The notes beneath the pieces are model-generated. The model had not been told where the DNA came from, ran no database searches, and saw nothing but the letters and a program-made list of their open reading frames with translations. From the NCBI RefSeq assembly GCF_029395675.1, contig NZ_CP115184.1:186001-250000 (forward strand): DNA of 64,000 nt. Direction: 5' to 3'. Source of the DNA: Janibacter cremeus. Its GTDB lineage: Bacteria > Actinomycetota > Actinomycetes > Actinomycetales > Dermatophilaceae. The position numbers were made by a program, and so were the translations under genes. Positions 28,422-39,979 of the stretch are shown in pieces. How positions within the stretch are numbered: the first letter of the stretch is position 1; every line of letters starts with the position of its first letter.

Positions 28422-29278
28422 GGCCCGTGGACTTCGACTACACGTCACCGACCACGCTCGAGGAGGTGGTGCGCAGCCTCGCCGACGGCGGGGACGAGGC
28501 CACCATCATCGGTGGCGGACAGTCGCTCATGCCGGTGCTGCGCATGCGGATGGCCGACCCGGACCTCCTCGTCGACCTGCGCCGGATCCCCGGCATGCGG
28601 GAGGTGCGGGAGGAGGGCGACCACGTCGTCGTCGGTGCCATGGCCACCCACCACGCAGTGGCCCACGACGCGCTCGTCGCCGCCCATGCCGGGGTCCTGG
28701 GCCAGGCGGCGGCGTGCGTGGGGGATCCGCAGATCAGGTACCGGGGGACCATCGGCGGCTCCCTGGCCCATGCCGACCCGGCCGGCGACATCGCACCCGC
28801 CGTGCTGGCGCTCGACGGGACCATCGAGGTCACCGGTCCCGACGGGGCGAGGACGGTGCCGGCGAAGGAGTTCTTCCACGGCCCGTTCACCACGGACCTG
28901 CGCGATGGCGAGGTGCTGACGGCCGTTCGACTGCCCAAGCACACGGGGTGGGGGATGCGCTACGAGAAGTTCGCGCACGTGGCCCAGTCCTGGTCCATCG
29001 TCGCCGTCGCGGCAGCGGTGCAGGTCGAGGACGGCGCCGTCGCCCGCGTGCGCCTCGGGATGGCCAACATGGGGCAGACCCCGCTGCGGGCAGAGTCGGC
29101 CGAGGCAGCGCTGACGGGAGTGCCGCTCCAGGAGCGCGCCGTGCACGACGCGGCAGCGGGTGCCGGCGAGGGGACCTCCCCGCCGGTCGACGCCGCGGGC
29201 ACGGCCGAGTACCGCCGCCATCTCGCGGGGGTCCTCGCCGGCCGGGCGGTCGCCGCGGCCGTGGGAGTGGTCGAATGA
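28418..29278 (+). CDS. molybdenum hydroxylase medium (FAD) subunit
   Basis: 286 residues, CoxM/XdhB type. The FAD-binding motifs are IIGGGQSLMPVLRMRMADP (about 30-48) and the TIGGSLAHADPAGD signature (about 110-125). The C-terminal CO_deh_flav domain (about 170-280) is present though short. Together with the two genes upstream it forms the (LMS)2 complex; gene order here is S-L-M. The ATG overlaps the large-subunit stop. It passes electrons from the [2Fe-2S] clusters to an unidentified acceptor. The next gene starts 40 bases later with its own ribosome site. Confidence 0.92.
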   Translation: MRPVDFDYTSPTTLEEVVRSLADGGDEATIIGGGQSLMPVLRMRMADPDLLVDLRRIPGMREVREEGDHVVVGAMATHHAVAHDALVAAHAGVLGQAAACVGDPQIRYRGTIGGSLAHADPAGDIAPAVLALDGTIEVTGPDGARTVPAKEFFHGPFTTDLRDGEVLTAVRLPKHTGWGMRYEKFAHVAQSWSIVAVAAAVQVEDGAVARVRLGMANMGQTPLRAESAEAALTGVPLQERAVHDAAAGAGEGTSPPVDAAGTAEYRRHLAGVLAGRAVAAAVGVVE

Positions 29279-29318
29279 GAAGAAGCCAGTCGGCAGACGC
29301 ACGGACAGGAGCCTGCGC

Positions 29319-30101
29319 ATGAGTACCAGCACCGCGAAACTCGTCGATCTCAACGCGGACGGTGGTGAGAGCTTCGGTCGGTGGACCCTGGGTGCCGATG
29401 AGTCCCTGGCCCCGATGATCTCCTCGATCAACGTGGCCTGCGGGTGGCACGCCGGTGACCCGGCGACCATGGCCACCTCCGTCGCGCTCGCCAAGGAGAA
29501 CGAGATCGGGCTCGGCGCGCACCCGGGATTCCCCGACCTCACCGGCTTCGGGCGCCGCGCGATGGCCTTCTCCCCGACGGAGGCGGCACAGGCCGTGCTC
29601 TACCAGACGGGGGCCCTGCGGGCCTTCGCGGACCAGCTGGGCGTCCCCCTTCGCCACGTCAAGCCCCACGGCAGCCTCTACGGGCTGCTGATGAAGGACG
29701 ACGACGCGGCCGATGCCGTCGCCGACGCCGTCGCGGAGGTGGACCCGACCCTCTTCATCGTGCTCGAGGCCGGACACTGCGCCGACCGGCAGCGCGAGCG
29801 CGGTCACAAGGTGGCTGCGGAGGCCTTCGCCGACCTCGAGTACACCGACGACGGGCACATCATCATCGACCCGAAGAACCAACGGCGGGACCCCCAATGG
29901 TGCGCCGACCAGGTCGCCGACATCCTTCAGGGGCGGGTCCGCTCCGTCAACGGGGTGGTCTCCTCGATCCGGGCGGACACCGTCTGCCTGCACTCGGACC
30001 GACCGGGAGCGGTGGACAACGCCCGGGCCGTCGTCGACCGCATGACGAGCATGGGGTGGACGATCCGGTCCCTCCACCAGATCGACCAGGAGGGTTCATG
30101 A
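29319..30101 (+). CDS. pxpA: 5-oxoprolinase subunit A (LamB/YcsF family)
   Basis: 260 residues. PxpA forms, with PxpB and PxpC, an ATP-dependent 5-oxoprolinase that opens the lactam ring of pyroglutamate. The family start is VDLNADGGESFGRW (usually DLNADLGESFG), with NVACGWHAGDP, GAHPGFPDLTGFGRR and VKPHGSLYG. The fold is a polysaccharide-deacetylase-like barrel. ATG 29319 has CAGGAG about 9 bases upstream; the stop overlaps pxpB. Linking PxpABC to a molybdenum hydroxylase and a biotin carboxylase is unusual; the real substrate may be another lactam. Confidence 0.9.
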   Translation: MSTSTAKLVDLNADGGESFGRWTLGADESLAPMISSINVACGWHAGDPATMATSVALAKENEIGLGAHPGFPDLTGFGRRAMAFSPTEAAQAVLYQTGALRAFADQLGVPLRHVKPHGSLYGLLMKDDDAADAVADAVAEVDPTLFIVLEAGHCADRQRERGHKVAAEAFADLEYTDDGHIIIDPKNQRRDPQWCADQVADILQGRVRSVNGVVSSIRADTVCLHSDRPGAVDNARAVVDRMTSMGWTIRSLHQIDQEGS

Positions 30102-30997
30102 GCCAACCGGTGCAGCTGCCTCCCGCGCGCTACGAGCACGGGGGAGACGAGTTCATCTTCGTCGAGATCGCCGAGGAGATGAGCATGGAGGCCAACATCA
30201 AGGCCACGCTCATCACCCAGGAGCTCGAGAGCAGGCAGATGTCGGGACTGGTCGACATCTGCCCCTCCAACGCGTCCTACCTCGTGCGCTTCGACCCCGA
30301 CGTCATCCCCCCGGCGGATCTCATGGCGCTCCTGAAGGACCTGGAGGGGCGATTCCAGGAGGTGCCCGAGGGATTCACGCTGCAGACCCGCGTCGTGGAC
30401 GTGCCGGTGCTCTACAACGACCCGTGGACGCACGAGGCGATGATGCGCTTCCGCGACCGGCACCAGGACCCGGAGTCGACCGACCTGGAGTACGGCGCGC
30501 GCACCAACGGCTTCGACAGCGTCGAGGCCTTCATCGAGCACCTGGCCGGGAACCCGTGGATCGTCACCATGCTCGGCTTCGTCCCGGGCCTGCCGTTCTG
30601 CTACCAGCTCGAGCCGAGGGAGCGGCAGGTGCAGGTCCCCAAGTACGTGCGGCCCCGGACCTTCACCCCGGAACGCGCCTTCGGCATCGGTGGCGCCTTC
30701 TCGGTGGTCTACCCGGTCCAGGGGGCCGGTGGCTACCAGCTGTACGGGATGTCGGCCACGCCGGTGCTCAACGTGCGCCAGGACCACCCGGACTTCGCCC
30801 ACTCCATCGTCTTCCCGGGGGCGGGCGACATCCTGCGGTACCGCTCCGTGGACCGCACGGAGTTCGACGACACCCGCAGGGAGGTGGAGGCGGGCACCTT
30901 CCGCTACCGGCAGCACGACGTCGAGTTCTCGCCGGCGGCCTTCCTCGACGACCCGCAAGGAGTCAACGACCGTCTGCTGGAGGTGCTGTACCGATGA
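30098..30997 (+). CDS. pxpB: 5-oxoprolinase subunit B (KipI / carboxyltransferase domain 1)
   Basis: 299 residues, 60-70 longer than most PxpB/KipI. The family core covers about residues 90-260: FVPGLPFCYQLEP (GFxPGFxYL variant), PKYVRPRTFTPERAFGIGGAFSVVYPVQGAGGYQLYG is the usual PRVPAGSVGIAG..GIYP..SPGGWQLIG region but strongly altered, e.g. no PAGSV. It is homologous to one half of the carboxyltransferase domain of urea carboxylase. ATG 30098 overlaps pxpA, and the stop overlaps pxpC. The divergence from standard PxpB suggests a changed substrate. Confidence 0.85.
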   Translation: MSQPVQLPPARYEHGGDEFIFVEIAEEMSMEANIKATLITQELESRQMSGLVDICPSNASYLVRFDPDVIPPADLMALLKDLEGRFQEVPEGFTLQTRVVDVPVLYNDPWTHEAMMRFRDRHQDPESTDLEYGARTNGFDSVEAFIEHLAGNPWIVTMLGFVPGLPFCYQLEPRERQVQVPKYVRPRTFTPERAFGIGGAFSVVYPVQGAGGYQLYGMSATPVLNVRQDHPDFAHSIVFPGAGDILRYRSVDRTEFDDTRREVEAGTFRYRQHDVEFSPAAFLDDPQGVNDRLLEVLYR

Positions 30998-31968
30998 GTG
31001 CACAGGTGAGAGTCGTCTCCGGCGGGCTGTCGACGACGGTCCAGGACCTCGGTCGCACCGGCCGGTACGCCATCGGGATGCCGCCCTCCGGTGCGATGGA
31101 CCAGTACTCCTTCCGTGTCGCCAACCTCCTCGTCGGCAACCCCGAGGGTGCCGCCGCCCTGGAGGCCACGTACATCGGACCGTCGCTGGAGTTCACCGAC
31201 GACCGGCTCGTCGCCGTGACCGGCGGGGACGCCGCCGTCACGCTCAACGGCGAGCCCATCCCGATGTGGTCGAGCACGCAGGTCCGCAGCGGTGACGTCC
31301 TGGCGTTCGGGATGATCACCAGCGGCGCGCGCCCGTACATCGCCGTGTCCGGCGGCATCGCCGTGCCCGAGTACCTGGGGTCGCGGTCGACGTACACGTT
31401 GATCGGGCTCGGCGGCCACGAGGGTCGCACCCTGGCCGATGGTGACGTCCTCCCGCTCGGGGACGGGTCGACCGGGGAGGCCGGCGCCGTCGTGCCCGAC
31501 GAGCTGGTGCCGCAGTTCCCCTCCGACATCGATGTCCGGGCCGTCGTCGGGCTATGCTCCTACCGGCTCACGGAGGCGGCGCTCGAGTCCTTCCTGAGCA
31601 CCCCGTGGAGGATCACCAAGGACGCGGACAGGGTCGGGTACCGGCTGCGCGGCGGCACGCTCGACTTCGTCGAGCGCGAGCAACCCTTCGGGGCGGGCAG
31701 CGACCCGGCCAACGTCGTCGACCTCGGGTACCCGCTGGGCTCGATCCAGGTGCCCGGTGGGGACGAGCCGATCGTCCTCCTCGGCGACGCCGTCACCGGC
31801 GGTGGCTACGTCACGATCGCCACGGTCATCTCGGTCGACCGGGACCTGTTCGGACAGGCCAAGACCGGCGACACCATCCGGTTCCGGGACGTCGGCATCG
31901 ACGAGGCCCTGGCCGCGCGCGCCGACCGCAACCGACGGCTGGACCGGATCCGGTCGGCCCTGGCCTGA
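30994..31968 (+). CDS. pxpC: 5-oxoprolinase subunit C (KipA / biotin-dependent carboxyltransferase family)
   Basis: 324 residues, normal PxpC length. Motifs: TTVQDLGRTGRYAIGMPPSGAMD at the start, RVANLLVGNPEGAAALE, YIAVSGGIAVPEYLGSRSTYT, and near the end GSIQVPGGDEPIVLLGDAVTGGGY. Homologous to the second half of the carboxyltransferase domain of urea carboxylase/urea amidolyase. ATG overlaps pxpB. Followed after 47 bases by the biotin carrier and biotin carboxylase genes, which together with pxpBC recreate all parts of a urea-carboxylase-type enzyme. Confidence 0.9.
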   Translation: MSAQVRVVSGGLSTTVQDLGRTGRYAIGMPPSGAMDQYSFRVANLLVGNPEGAAALEATYIGPSLEFTDDRLVAVTGGDAAVTLNGEPIPMWSSTQVRSGDVLAFGMITSGARPYIAVSGGIAVPEYLGSRSTYTLIGLGGHEGRTLADGDVLPLGDGSTGEAGAVVPDELVPQFPSDIDVRAVVGLCSYRLTEAALESFLSTPWRITKDADRVGYRLRGGTLDFVEREQPFGAGSDPANVVDLGYPLGSIQVPGGDEPIVLLGDAVTGGGYVTIATVISVDRDLFGQAKTGDTIRFRDVGIDEALAARADRNRRLDRIRSALA

Positions 31969-32015
31969 GCGCCACCCGCACGAGCACCACGCAGACCTCG
32001 TCGAAAGGAAGCACG

Positions 32016-32249
32016 ATGCCCACGATCCCCTCCCCGCTCCCCGGAGTGTTCTACCGTCGTCCGGCCCCGGACCAGGACCCGTACGTCAACGAAGGCGACC
32101 AGGTCACCGAGGGACAGACGATCGGCCTGATCGAGGTGATGAAGAACTTCAGCGAGCTGAAGGCGACAGCCGGCGGAACCGTAAAGGAGTTCCTCGTCGA
32201 GGACGAGTCGGACGTGTCCGTCGGACAGGACGTGGCGGTCCTGGAGTGA
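32016..32249 (+). CDS. short biotin carboxyl carrier protein
   Basis: 77 residues, only the biotinyl/lipoyl domain. The biotinylation site is EVMKNF with Lys43 (EAMKM in acetyl-CoA carboxylase; VMK-type sites are common in short carriers). It lacks the Ala/Pro-rich N-terminal arm of AccB, so it is a dedicated carrier for this operon rather than the main acetyl-CoA carboxylase carrier. Ribosome site AAAGGAAG lies 7-8 bases before the ATG. The stop shares bases with the GTG of the biotin carboxylase. Confidence 0.9.
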   Translation: MPTIPSPLPGVFYRRPAPDQDPYVNEGDQVTEGQTIGLIEVMKNFSELKATAGGTVKEFLVEDESDVSVGQDVAVLE

Positions 32250-33616
32250 GTGTGGCACCCACCCACCGGGTCCTCGTCGCCAACCGCGGTGAGATCGCGC
32301 TGCGTGTCATCAGGGCGGCGCACGCCTGTGGCTGGGAGGCGGTCGCGGTGTACTCCGATGCCGACGCCGACTCCCGCTGGGTGGCGCTGGCCGATGACGC
32401 CCGCCACCTCGGACCCTCACCCGCTCGTCGCTCCTACCTCGACATCGATGCGGTCGTGCAGGCCGCCCGCGACGCCGGGTGCACCCACGTGCACCCGGGG
32501 TACGGGTTCCTGGCCGAGCGTCCGGAGTTCGCGCGTCGGGTGGCCGAGGCGGGGCTGACCTTCGTGGGCCCCTCGGCCGAGGTGATCGAGTCGATGGGGG
32601 ACAAGGCATCCGCGCGTCGGACGGCCGAGCAGGCCGGTGTCCCCGTCGTCCCCGGTTCGGAAGTCGTCGCCGACGTGGCCGCGGCGCGCGCGGCGGCCGC
32701 GGACGTGGGGTTCCCCCTGCTGATCAAGGCGGCCGCCGGAGGCGGAGGCAAGGGCATCCGGGTGGTGCGGACCGAGGACGAGCTCGAGGGCGCCGTCTCG
32801 ACCGCGCAGGCCGAGGCCAGCGCGGCCTTCGGCGACGGCTCGCTCTACCTCGAGCGGTGCATCGAGAACGCGCGGCACATCGAGGTGCAGGTCGTGGGTG
32901 ACTCGCACGGCAACGTCGTCCACTTCTTCGAGCGGGATTGCTCGGTCCAGCGACGTCGGCAGAAGCTGCTCGAGGAGGCGCCCGCCCCGGGTCTGTCCCC
33001 GACACTGCGCGACGAGATCACGGACGCGGCGGTCCGCCTTGCCGCGGAGGTCAGGTACCAGGGTGCCGGCACCGTGGAGTTCCTCGTCGAGGGCGAGCAC
33101 TTCTACTTCATCGAGATGAACACCCGCATCCAGGTGGAGCACCCCATCACCGAGATGGTGACGAATGCGGACCTGGTCGCCGAGCAGCTGAGGGTAGCCG
33201 CCGGAGAGCCGCTGTCGGTGGCCCAGGAGGACGTCATGCTGTCCGGTGCCGCCATGGAGTTCCGGATCAACGCGGAGGACCCAGAGCAGGACTTCTTCCC
33301 CTCGCCGGGGGAGCTCCTCCGCTTCGACCCACCCACCGGGCCGGGCGTCCGCGTGGACTCCGGCTTCGTGGCGGGTGGGCAGATCGTGCCGTACTACGAC
33401 TCCCTCGTGGCCAAGGTCATCGTCCACGGTCGGGACCGGGAGGAGGCGCTGGCCCGGGCCGAGCAGGCGCTCACCGAGCTCACCGTCGACGGGGTGGTCA
33501 CGACGCGTGCCCTGCACCTGACCCTGCTCGCGGACGAGGAGTTCCGTCGGGGTGGGGTCACGACGACCTGGTTCGAGGAGCGTACGGCCGATCCCGCCGG
33601 CCCCGTGTCCGACTGA
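32246..33616 (+). CDS. biotin carboxylase (AccC-like)
   Basis: 456 residues, full-length biotin carboxylase that carboxylates the carrier biotin with ATP and bicarbonate. N-terminal domain RVLVANRGEIALRVIRAA, ATP-grasp loop AAAGGGGKGIRVV, HIEVQVVGDSHGNVVHFFERDCSVQRRRQKLLEEAP, and FIEMNTRIQVEHPITEM. GTG 32246 overlaps the carrier stop (GTGA); GTG 32252 is an alternative. Last gene of the operon; the 20-bp hairpin at 33630-33673 follows. Probably feeds carboxybiotin to PxpBC in an ATP/HCO3-dependent lactam or amide carboxylation; this role is inferred. Confidence 0.9.
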   Translation: MSVAPTHRVLVANRGEIALRVIRAAHACGWEAVAVYSDADADSRWVALADDARHLGPSPARRSYLDIDAVVQAARDAGCTHVHPGYGFLAERPEFARRVAEAGLTFVGPSAEVIESMGDKASARRTAEQAGVPVVPGSEVVADVAAARAAAADVGFPLLIKAAAGGGGKGIRVVRTEDELEGAVSTAQAEASAAFGDGSLYLERCIENARHIEVQVVGDSHGNVVHFFERDCSVQRRRQKLLEEAPAPGLSPTLRDEITDAAVRLAAEVRYQGAGTVEFLVEGEHFYFIEMNTRIQVEHPITEMVTNADLVAEQLRVAAGEPLSVAQEDVMLSGAAMEFRINAEDPEQDFFPSPGELLRFDPPTGPGVRVDSGFVAGGQIVPYYDSLVAKVIVHGRDREEALARAEQALTELTVDGVVTTRALHLTLLADEEFRRGGVTTTWFEERTADPAGPVSD

Positions 33617-33629
33617 GGTTGTCTGCGGA

Positions 33630-33673
33630 TTCGAAGAGGGGACGCGACCTGTGGGTCGCGTCCCCTCTTCGAA
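33630..33673. terminator. perfect 20-bp hairpin, bidirectional terminator
   Basis: Arm 33630-33649 (ttcgaagaggggacgcgacc) is exactly complementary to 33654-33673, with loop tgtg. It sits between the convergent ends of the biotin carboxylase and the acyl-CoA ligase. Confidence 0.85.
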
Positions 33674-33682
33674 CCGGTCCCT

Positions 33683-33717
33683 CCCTTCGAGACGGTTGCT
33701 GCGCAACCTCCTCAGGG
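33683..33717 (-). repeat. REP-like interspersed repeat, copy 2
   Basis: Read on the minus strand it starts ccctgaggaggttgcgcagc and ends tctcgaaggg. Closest to copy 1 at 17144-17175. Confidence 0.6.
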
Positions 33718-33733
33718 AGCGGGGGCGGCAGCG

Positions 33734-35236
33734 TCAGTCGTCGGCGGGGGCGTGCACCTCGCGCTTGAGGATCTTGCCCGTCGGCCCCTTGGGCATCTCG
33801 TCGAGCACCCACACGGTGCGCGGGTACTTGTACGCGGCGATCCGGTCCTTGACGTAGTCCCGGATGTCGTCGACGTCCCCGGAGGCGCCCTCTCGCAGGG
33901 CGACGGCCGCGCCGATGTCCTCGCCGAGCTCGGGGTGCGGCACACCGACGACGGCGCACTCCAGGACGTCGGGGTGGGTGTAGAGCACCTCCTCGACCTC
34001 GCGGGGGTAGACGTTCATGCCGCCGCGGATGATGACGTCCTTCTTGCGGTCGACGATCGTGTAGTAGCCGTCCTCGTCGACGCTGGCGATGTCACCGGTG
34101 CGGAACCACCCGTCCGGGATCGCGGCCGCCGTCTCCTCGGGCTTGTTCCAGTAGCCCTTCATGACGTTGTCGCCGCGGATGGCGATCTCACCGACGCCCT
34201 CGCCGGGGCCCACATCCTGGCCGTCCTCGCCGATCAGCTTCATCTCGCAGCCGGGGATCGCCCGCCCGATCGTGCCGGGCTTGCTCGGCTGGTCCAGCAT
34301 GTTGAAGGAGGCGACCGGGGAGGTCTCCGAGAGCCCGTACCCCTCGAGCAGGCGGACCTTGAACGTCGACTCGAACTCGGTGAGCGTCGCCTCCGGCAGC
34401 GAGGACCCACCGCTGACGCAGGTGCGCAGGCTCGAGGTGTCGGTGGTGTCCACGCTCGGGTGGTGCAGCATCGCGCCGTACATCGTCGGCACGCCCTCGA
34501 AGACCGTCACCTCGTCGCGCGCGACGATCTCCAGCGCCTTGCCGGGCTCGAAGCGCGGGATGAGCGTCAGGGTGGCGCCGGTGAGGACCGAGGTGTTGAG
34601 CCCGCAGGTGAGGCCGAAGACGTGGAAGAGCGGCAGGCAGCCCATGACCACGTCGTCGGCGGTGATGCCGATGATGTCGTGCGCGGAGCGCTGCGCGTTG
34701 AGGTCGAGGTTCCGGTGGGTCAGCTCCGCGCCCTTCGGCCGACCGGTCGTGCCGGAGGTGTAGAGGATGACCGCGGTGTCCTCGTCGTCGCGCTCGACGG
34801 GCGTGGCGATCGGCTCGCCCGCCGGCAGGTCCGTCTCGCTCGGGCCGACGGGGCCGGAGGCGATGACCTTCGTCGCGGTGCCCTCCGCGCCGCCCTGCGC
34901 CTCGGCGAGGAAGTCGCCCCACGCGAAGGCGAACTTCGCACCGGAGTCGGTGAAGAAGTACTCGACCTCCTGGGCCTTCAGCAGCGGGTTCATCGGCACG
35001 ACGGTGCCGCCGGCGAGCAGGGTGCCGTAGAAGAGCACCGGGAAGGCGGGGATGTTCGGCAGGATCAGTGCGACGCGGTCGCCCGGCTCGAGACCGGCAG
35101 CACGCAGGGCACCGGCCGTCTTCGCGGCGAGACCGTGCAGCTGCTGCCAGGTCAGCTCGGCGTCGTCGAGCTTGATGGCCACCTTGTCAGGGTGGGCCTG
35201 GGCGGTGGTGACGAGGTTGCTCGCCAAGTTGGTCAT
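33734..35236 (-). CDS. long-chain fatty-acid--CoA ligase / AMP-dependent acyl-CoA synthetase
   Basis: 500 residues. ANL-superfamily adenylating enzyme that activates a carboxylic acid to acyl-AMP and then acyl-CoA. P-loop motif [20 protein letters not shown] (about 155-175), A5 [10 protein letters not shown]7/A8 [36 protein letters not shown] and catalytic Lys in [12 protein letters not shown] near the end are all present. The length and [15 protein letters not shown] region fit FadD/medium-to-long chain ligases. ATG 35236 has AGGAG 6 bases upstream. Divergent from ligA. Confidence 0.92.
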   Translation of the reverse strand: MTNLASNLVTTAQAHPDKVAIKLDDAELTWQQLHGLAAKTAGALRAAGLEPGDRVALILPNIPAFPVLFYGTLLAGGTVVPMNPLLKAQEVEYFFTDSGAKFAFAWGDFLAEAQGGAEGTATKVIASGPVGPSETDLPAGEPIATPVERDDEDTAVILYTSGTTGRPKGAELTHRNLDLNAQRSAHDIIGITADDVVMGCLPLFHVFGLTCGLNTSVLTGATLTLIPRFEPGKALEIVARDEVTVFEGVPTMYGAMLHHPSVDTTDTSSLRTCVSGGSSLPEATLTEFESTFKVRLLEGYGLSETSPVASFNMLDQPSKPGTIGRAIPGCEMKLIGEDGQDVGPGEGVGEIAIRGDNVMKGYWNKPEETAAAIPDGWFRTGDIASVDEDGYYTIVDRKKDVIIRGGMNVYPREVEEVLYTHPDVLECAVVGVPHPELGEDIGAAVALREGASGDVDDIRDYVKDRIAAYKYPRTVWVLDEMPKGPTGKILKREVHAPADD

Positions 35237-35281
35237 GGGTACTCCTGGGTAGACCGGTGGTGGTGCCATCCAACACCGTGA

Positions 35282-38052
<2,771 letters not shown>

Positions 38053-38134
38053 CGCCCCCCTTCGCTGGTGGTGACCCGCGCCACCCCGACGGCTCTCCCC
38101 AGCGGGTCACTCGCCGAGGCGGCCCGGGCGGGAC

Positions 38135-38140
38135 TACGGT
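38135..38140 (+). promoter_or_regulatory. -10-like box of the DEAD-box helicase gene
   Basis: TACGGT, 6 bases before the GTG at 38147; leaderless geometry and no ribosome site upstream of that GTG. Confidence 0.5.
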
Positions 38141-38146
38141 CGGGTT

Positions 38147-39877
38147 GTGAGCGACGACAGTGTGACCAGCCCGGAGCCCGATCGGTCGTCCTTTGCCGAC
38201 CTCGGTCTCGACGACCGTGTCGAGCGTGCGCTGAGGGACGTCGGCTACGAGACGCCCTCGCCGATCCAGGCGGCGACGATCCCCGCCCTGCTCGAGGGCC
38301 GGCACGTGGTCGGGCTGGCCCAGACCGGTACGGGCAAGACCGCGGCGTTCGCCCTGCCGATCCTCAGTCGGCTCGACCCCAAGCAGAAGTCCCCCCAGGC
38401 GCTCGTCCTCGCGCCCACCCGGGAGCTCGCGCTCCAGGTGTGCGAGGCCTTCGAGAAGTACGCCTCGCGGATGCCGAACGTGAAGGTCCTGCCGGTGTAC
38501 GGCGGCCAGGGGTACGGCGTGCAGCTGAGTGCGCTGCGACGCGGCGTGCACGTCGTCGTCGGCACCCCCGGCCGCATCATGGACCACCTCGAGAAGGGCA
38601 CGCTCGACCTGTCGGAGCTGCGCTTCCTCGTGCTCGACGAGGCCGACGAGATGCTCAAGATGGGCTTCGCCGACGACGTCGAGACGATCCTCGCCGACAC
38701 GCCGGAGGAGAAGCACGTCGCCCTCTTCTCCGCGACGATGCCGGCGCAGATCCGGCGCATCTCCAAGAAGTACCTGACCGACGCGCTCGAGATCTCCGTC
38801 GAGCGCAAGACGGCGACGGCACCCAACATCACCCAGCGACATCTCTTCGTCTCGTACCCGCAGAAGGTGGACGCCCTGACGAGGATCCTCGAGGTCGAGA
38901 ACTTCGAGGGAATGATCGTCTTCGTCCGGACCAAGACCGAGACCGAGACGCTCGCGGAGAAGCTGCGCGCCCGGGGGTTCTCGGCAGCGGCGATCAACGG
39001 CGACGTCGCCCAGGCACAGCGCGAGCGGACCGTGGCCCAGCTCAAGTCGGGCAAGCTGGACATCCTCGTGGCGACGGACGTGGCAGCGCGGGGGCTCGAC
39101 GTCGAGCGGATCAGCCACGTCGTCAACTACGACATCCCGACCGACACCGAGTCCTACGTGCACCGCATCGGTCGTACGGGCAGGGCGGGGCGCTCGGGCG
39201 ACGCGATCTCCTTCGTGACGCCGCGCGAGCGCCACCTGCTCAAGGCGATCGAGAAGGCCACGCGCACGACCCTGACCGAGATGCCGCTGCCCAGCGTCGA
39301 GGACATCAACGCCAATCGCCTGAGCCGACTCGACGACCGGATCACCACGGCGCTGGGGTCCTCCGACCTCGGGGCCTTCCGTGACGTCGTGTCCCACTAC
39401 GTGCGCGAGCACGACGTGCCGGAGCTGGACGTCGCCGCCGCCCTGGCGATCGTCCTGCAGGGCGACGAGCCGATGCTGATGGAGCCGGACCCGGTGCGTC
39501 CGCCGAGGCGTGAGCGGGAGGAGCGCAAGGAGCGCGGCGGTCGCAACGACCGGGGCAAGCGGGGCGAGCGCGGGCCGCGCGGCGCATCGGGCCCGATGGC
39601 CACGTACCGGATCGCCGTCGGACGACGGCAGAAGGTCGAACCGCGCCAGATCGTCGGCGCCCTCGCCAACGAGGGTGGCCTGAGTCGGCAGGACTTCGGG
39701 CACATCGACATCCGTGCGGACCACTCACTCGTGGAGCTGCCCGCGTCACTGCCGGCCGGGACGGAGGACCGGCTGCGGCGCACCCGGATCTCCGGTCAGC
39801 TCATCGAGCTGCGGGAGGACCGGGGGCGTGGTGGGCGACCCGACAAGAAGCCGCACCGCAAGGGTCGGCGCCCCTGA
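38147..39877 (+). CDS. DEAD-box ATP-dependent RNA helicase (DeaD/CsdA type)
   Basis: 576 residues. Q motif FADLGLDDRVERALRDVGYETPSPIQ, motif I AQTGTGKT, Ia PTRELALQV, II LDEADEML, III SATMP, V ATDVAARGLDVE, VI HRIGRTGRAGRSG. After the two RecA domains, residues ~440-490 are an acidic then Arg/Lys-rich linker and ~490-560 a DbpA/CsdA RNA-binding domain (TYRIAVGRRQKVEPRQIVGALANEGGL...). The basic RGG-like tail ends GRRP. Likely role in ribosome assembly and mRNA turnover in the cold. GTG start at 38147, probably leaderless. Confidence 0.93.
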   Translation: MSDDSVTSPEPDRSSFADLGLDDRVERALRDVGYETPSPIQAATIPALLEGRHVVGLAQTGTGKTAAFALPILSRLDPKQKSPQALVLAPTRELALQVCEAFEKYASRMPNVKVLPVYGGQGYGVQLSALRRGVHVVVGTPGRIMDHLEKGTLDLSELRFLVLDEADEMLKMGFADDVETILADTPEEKHVALFSATMPAQIRRISKKYLTDALEISVERKTATAPNITQRHLFVSYPQKVDALTRILEVENFEGMIVFVRTKTETETLAEKLRARGFSAAAINGDVAQAQRERTVAQLKSGKLDILVATDVAARGLDVERISHVVNYDIPTDTESYVHRIGRTGRAGRSGDAISFVTPRERHLLKAIEKATRTTLTEMPLPSVEDINANRLSRLDDRITTALGSSDLGAFRDVVSHYVREHDVPELDVAAALAIVLQGDEPMLMEPDPVRPPRREREERKERGGRNDRGKRGERGPRGASGPMATYRIAVGRRQKVEPRQIVGALANEGGLSRQDFGHIDIRADHSLVELPASLPAGTEDRLRRTRISGQLIELREDRGRGGRPDKKPHRKGRRP

Positions 39878-39914
39878 TCGCGGCGGGACCGCCCCGCCGT
39901 CACGACTGCCGACA

Positions 39915-39954
39915 CGCCTCGTGCCGGTGCCCGGGCGGGCACCGGCACGAGGCG
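39915..39954. terminator. perfect 18-bp hairpin, bidirectional terminator
   Basis: Arm 39915-39932 (cgcctcgtgccggtgccc) is complementary to 39937-39954 with a 4-base loop. Placed between the convergent helicase and thiol peroxidase genes. Confidence 0.85.
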
Positions 39955-39979
39955 GTCATTGCCGAGGGATCTGCGTCGG

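Noticed and set aside
25510..29278. Aerobic carbon monoxide dehydrogenase (coxSLM)
   Set aside because: The large-subunit loop is AYRGAGK rather than AYxCSFR, so the Cu-binding Cys is missing; no coxDEF maturation genes follow.
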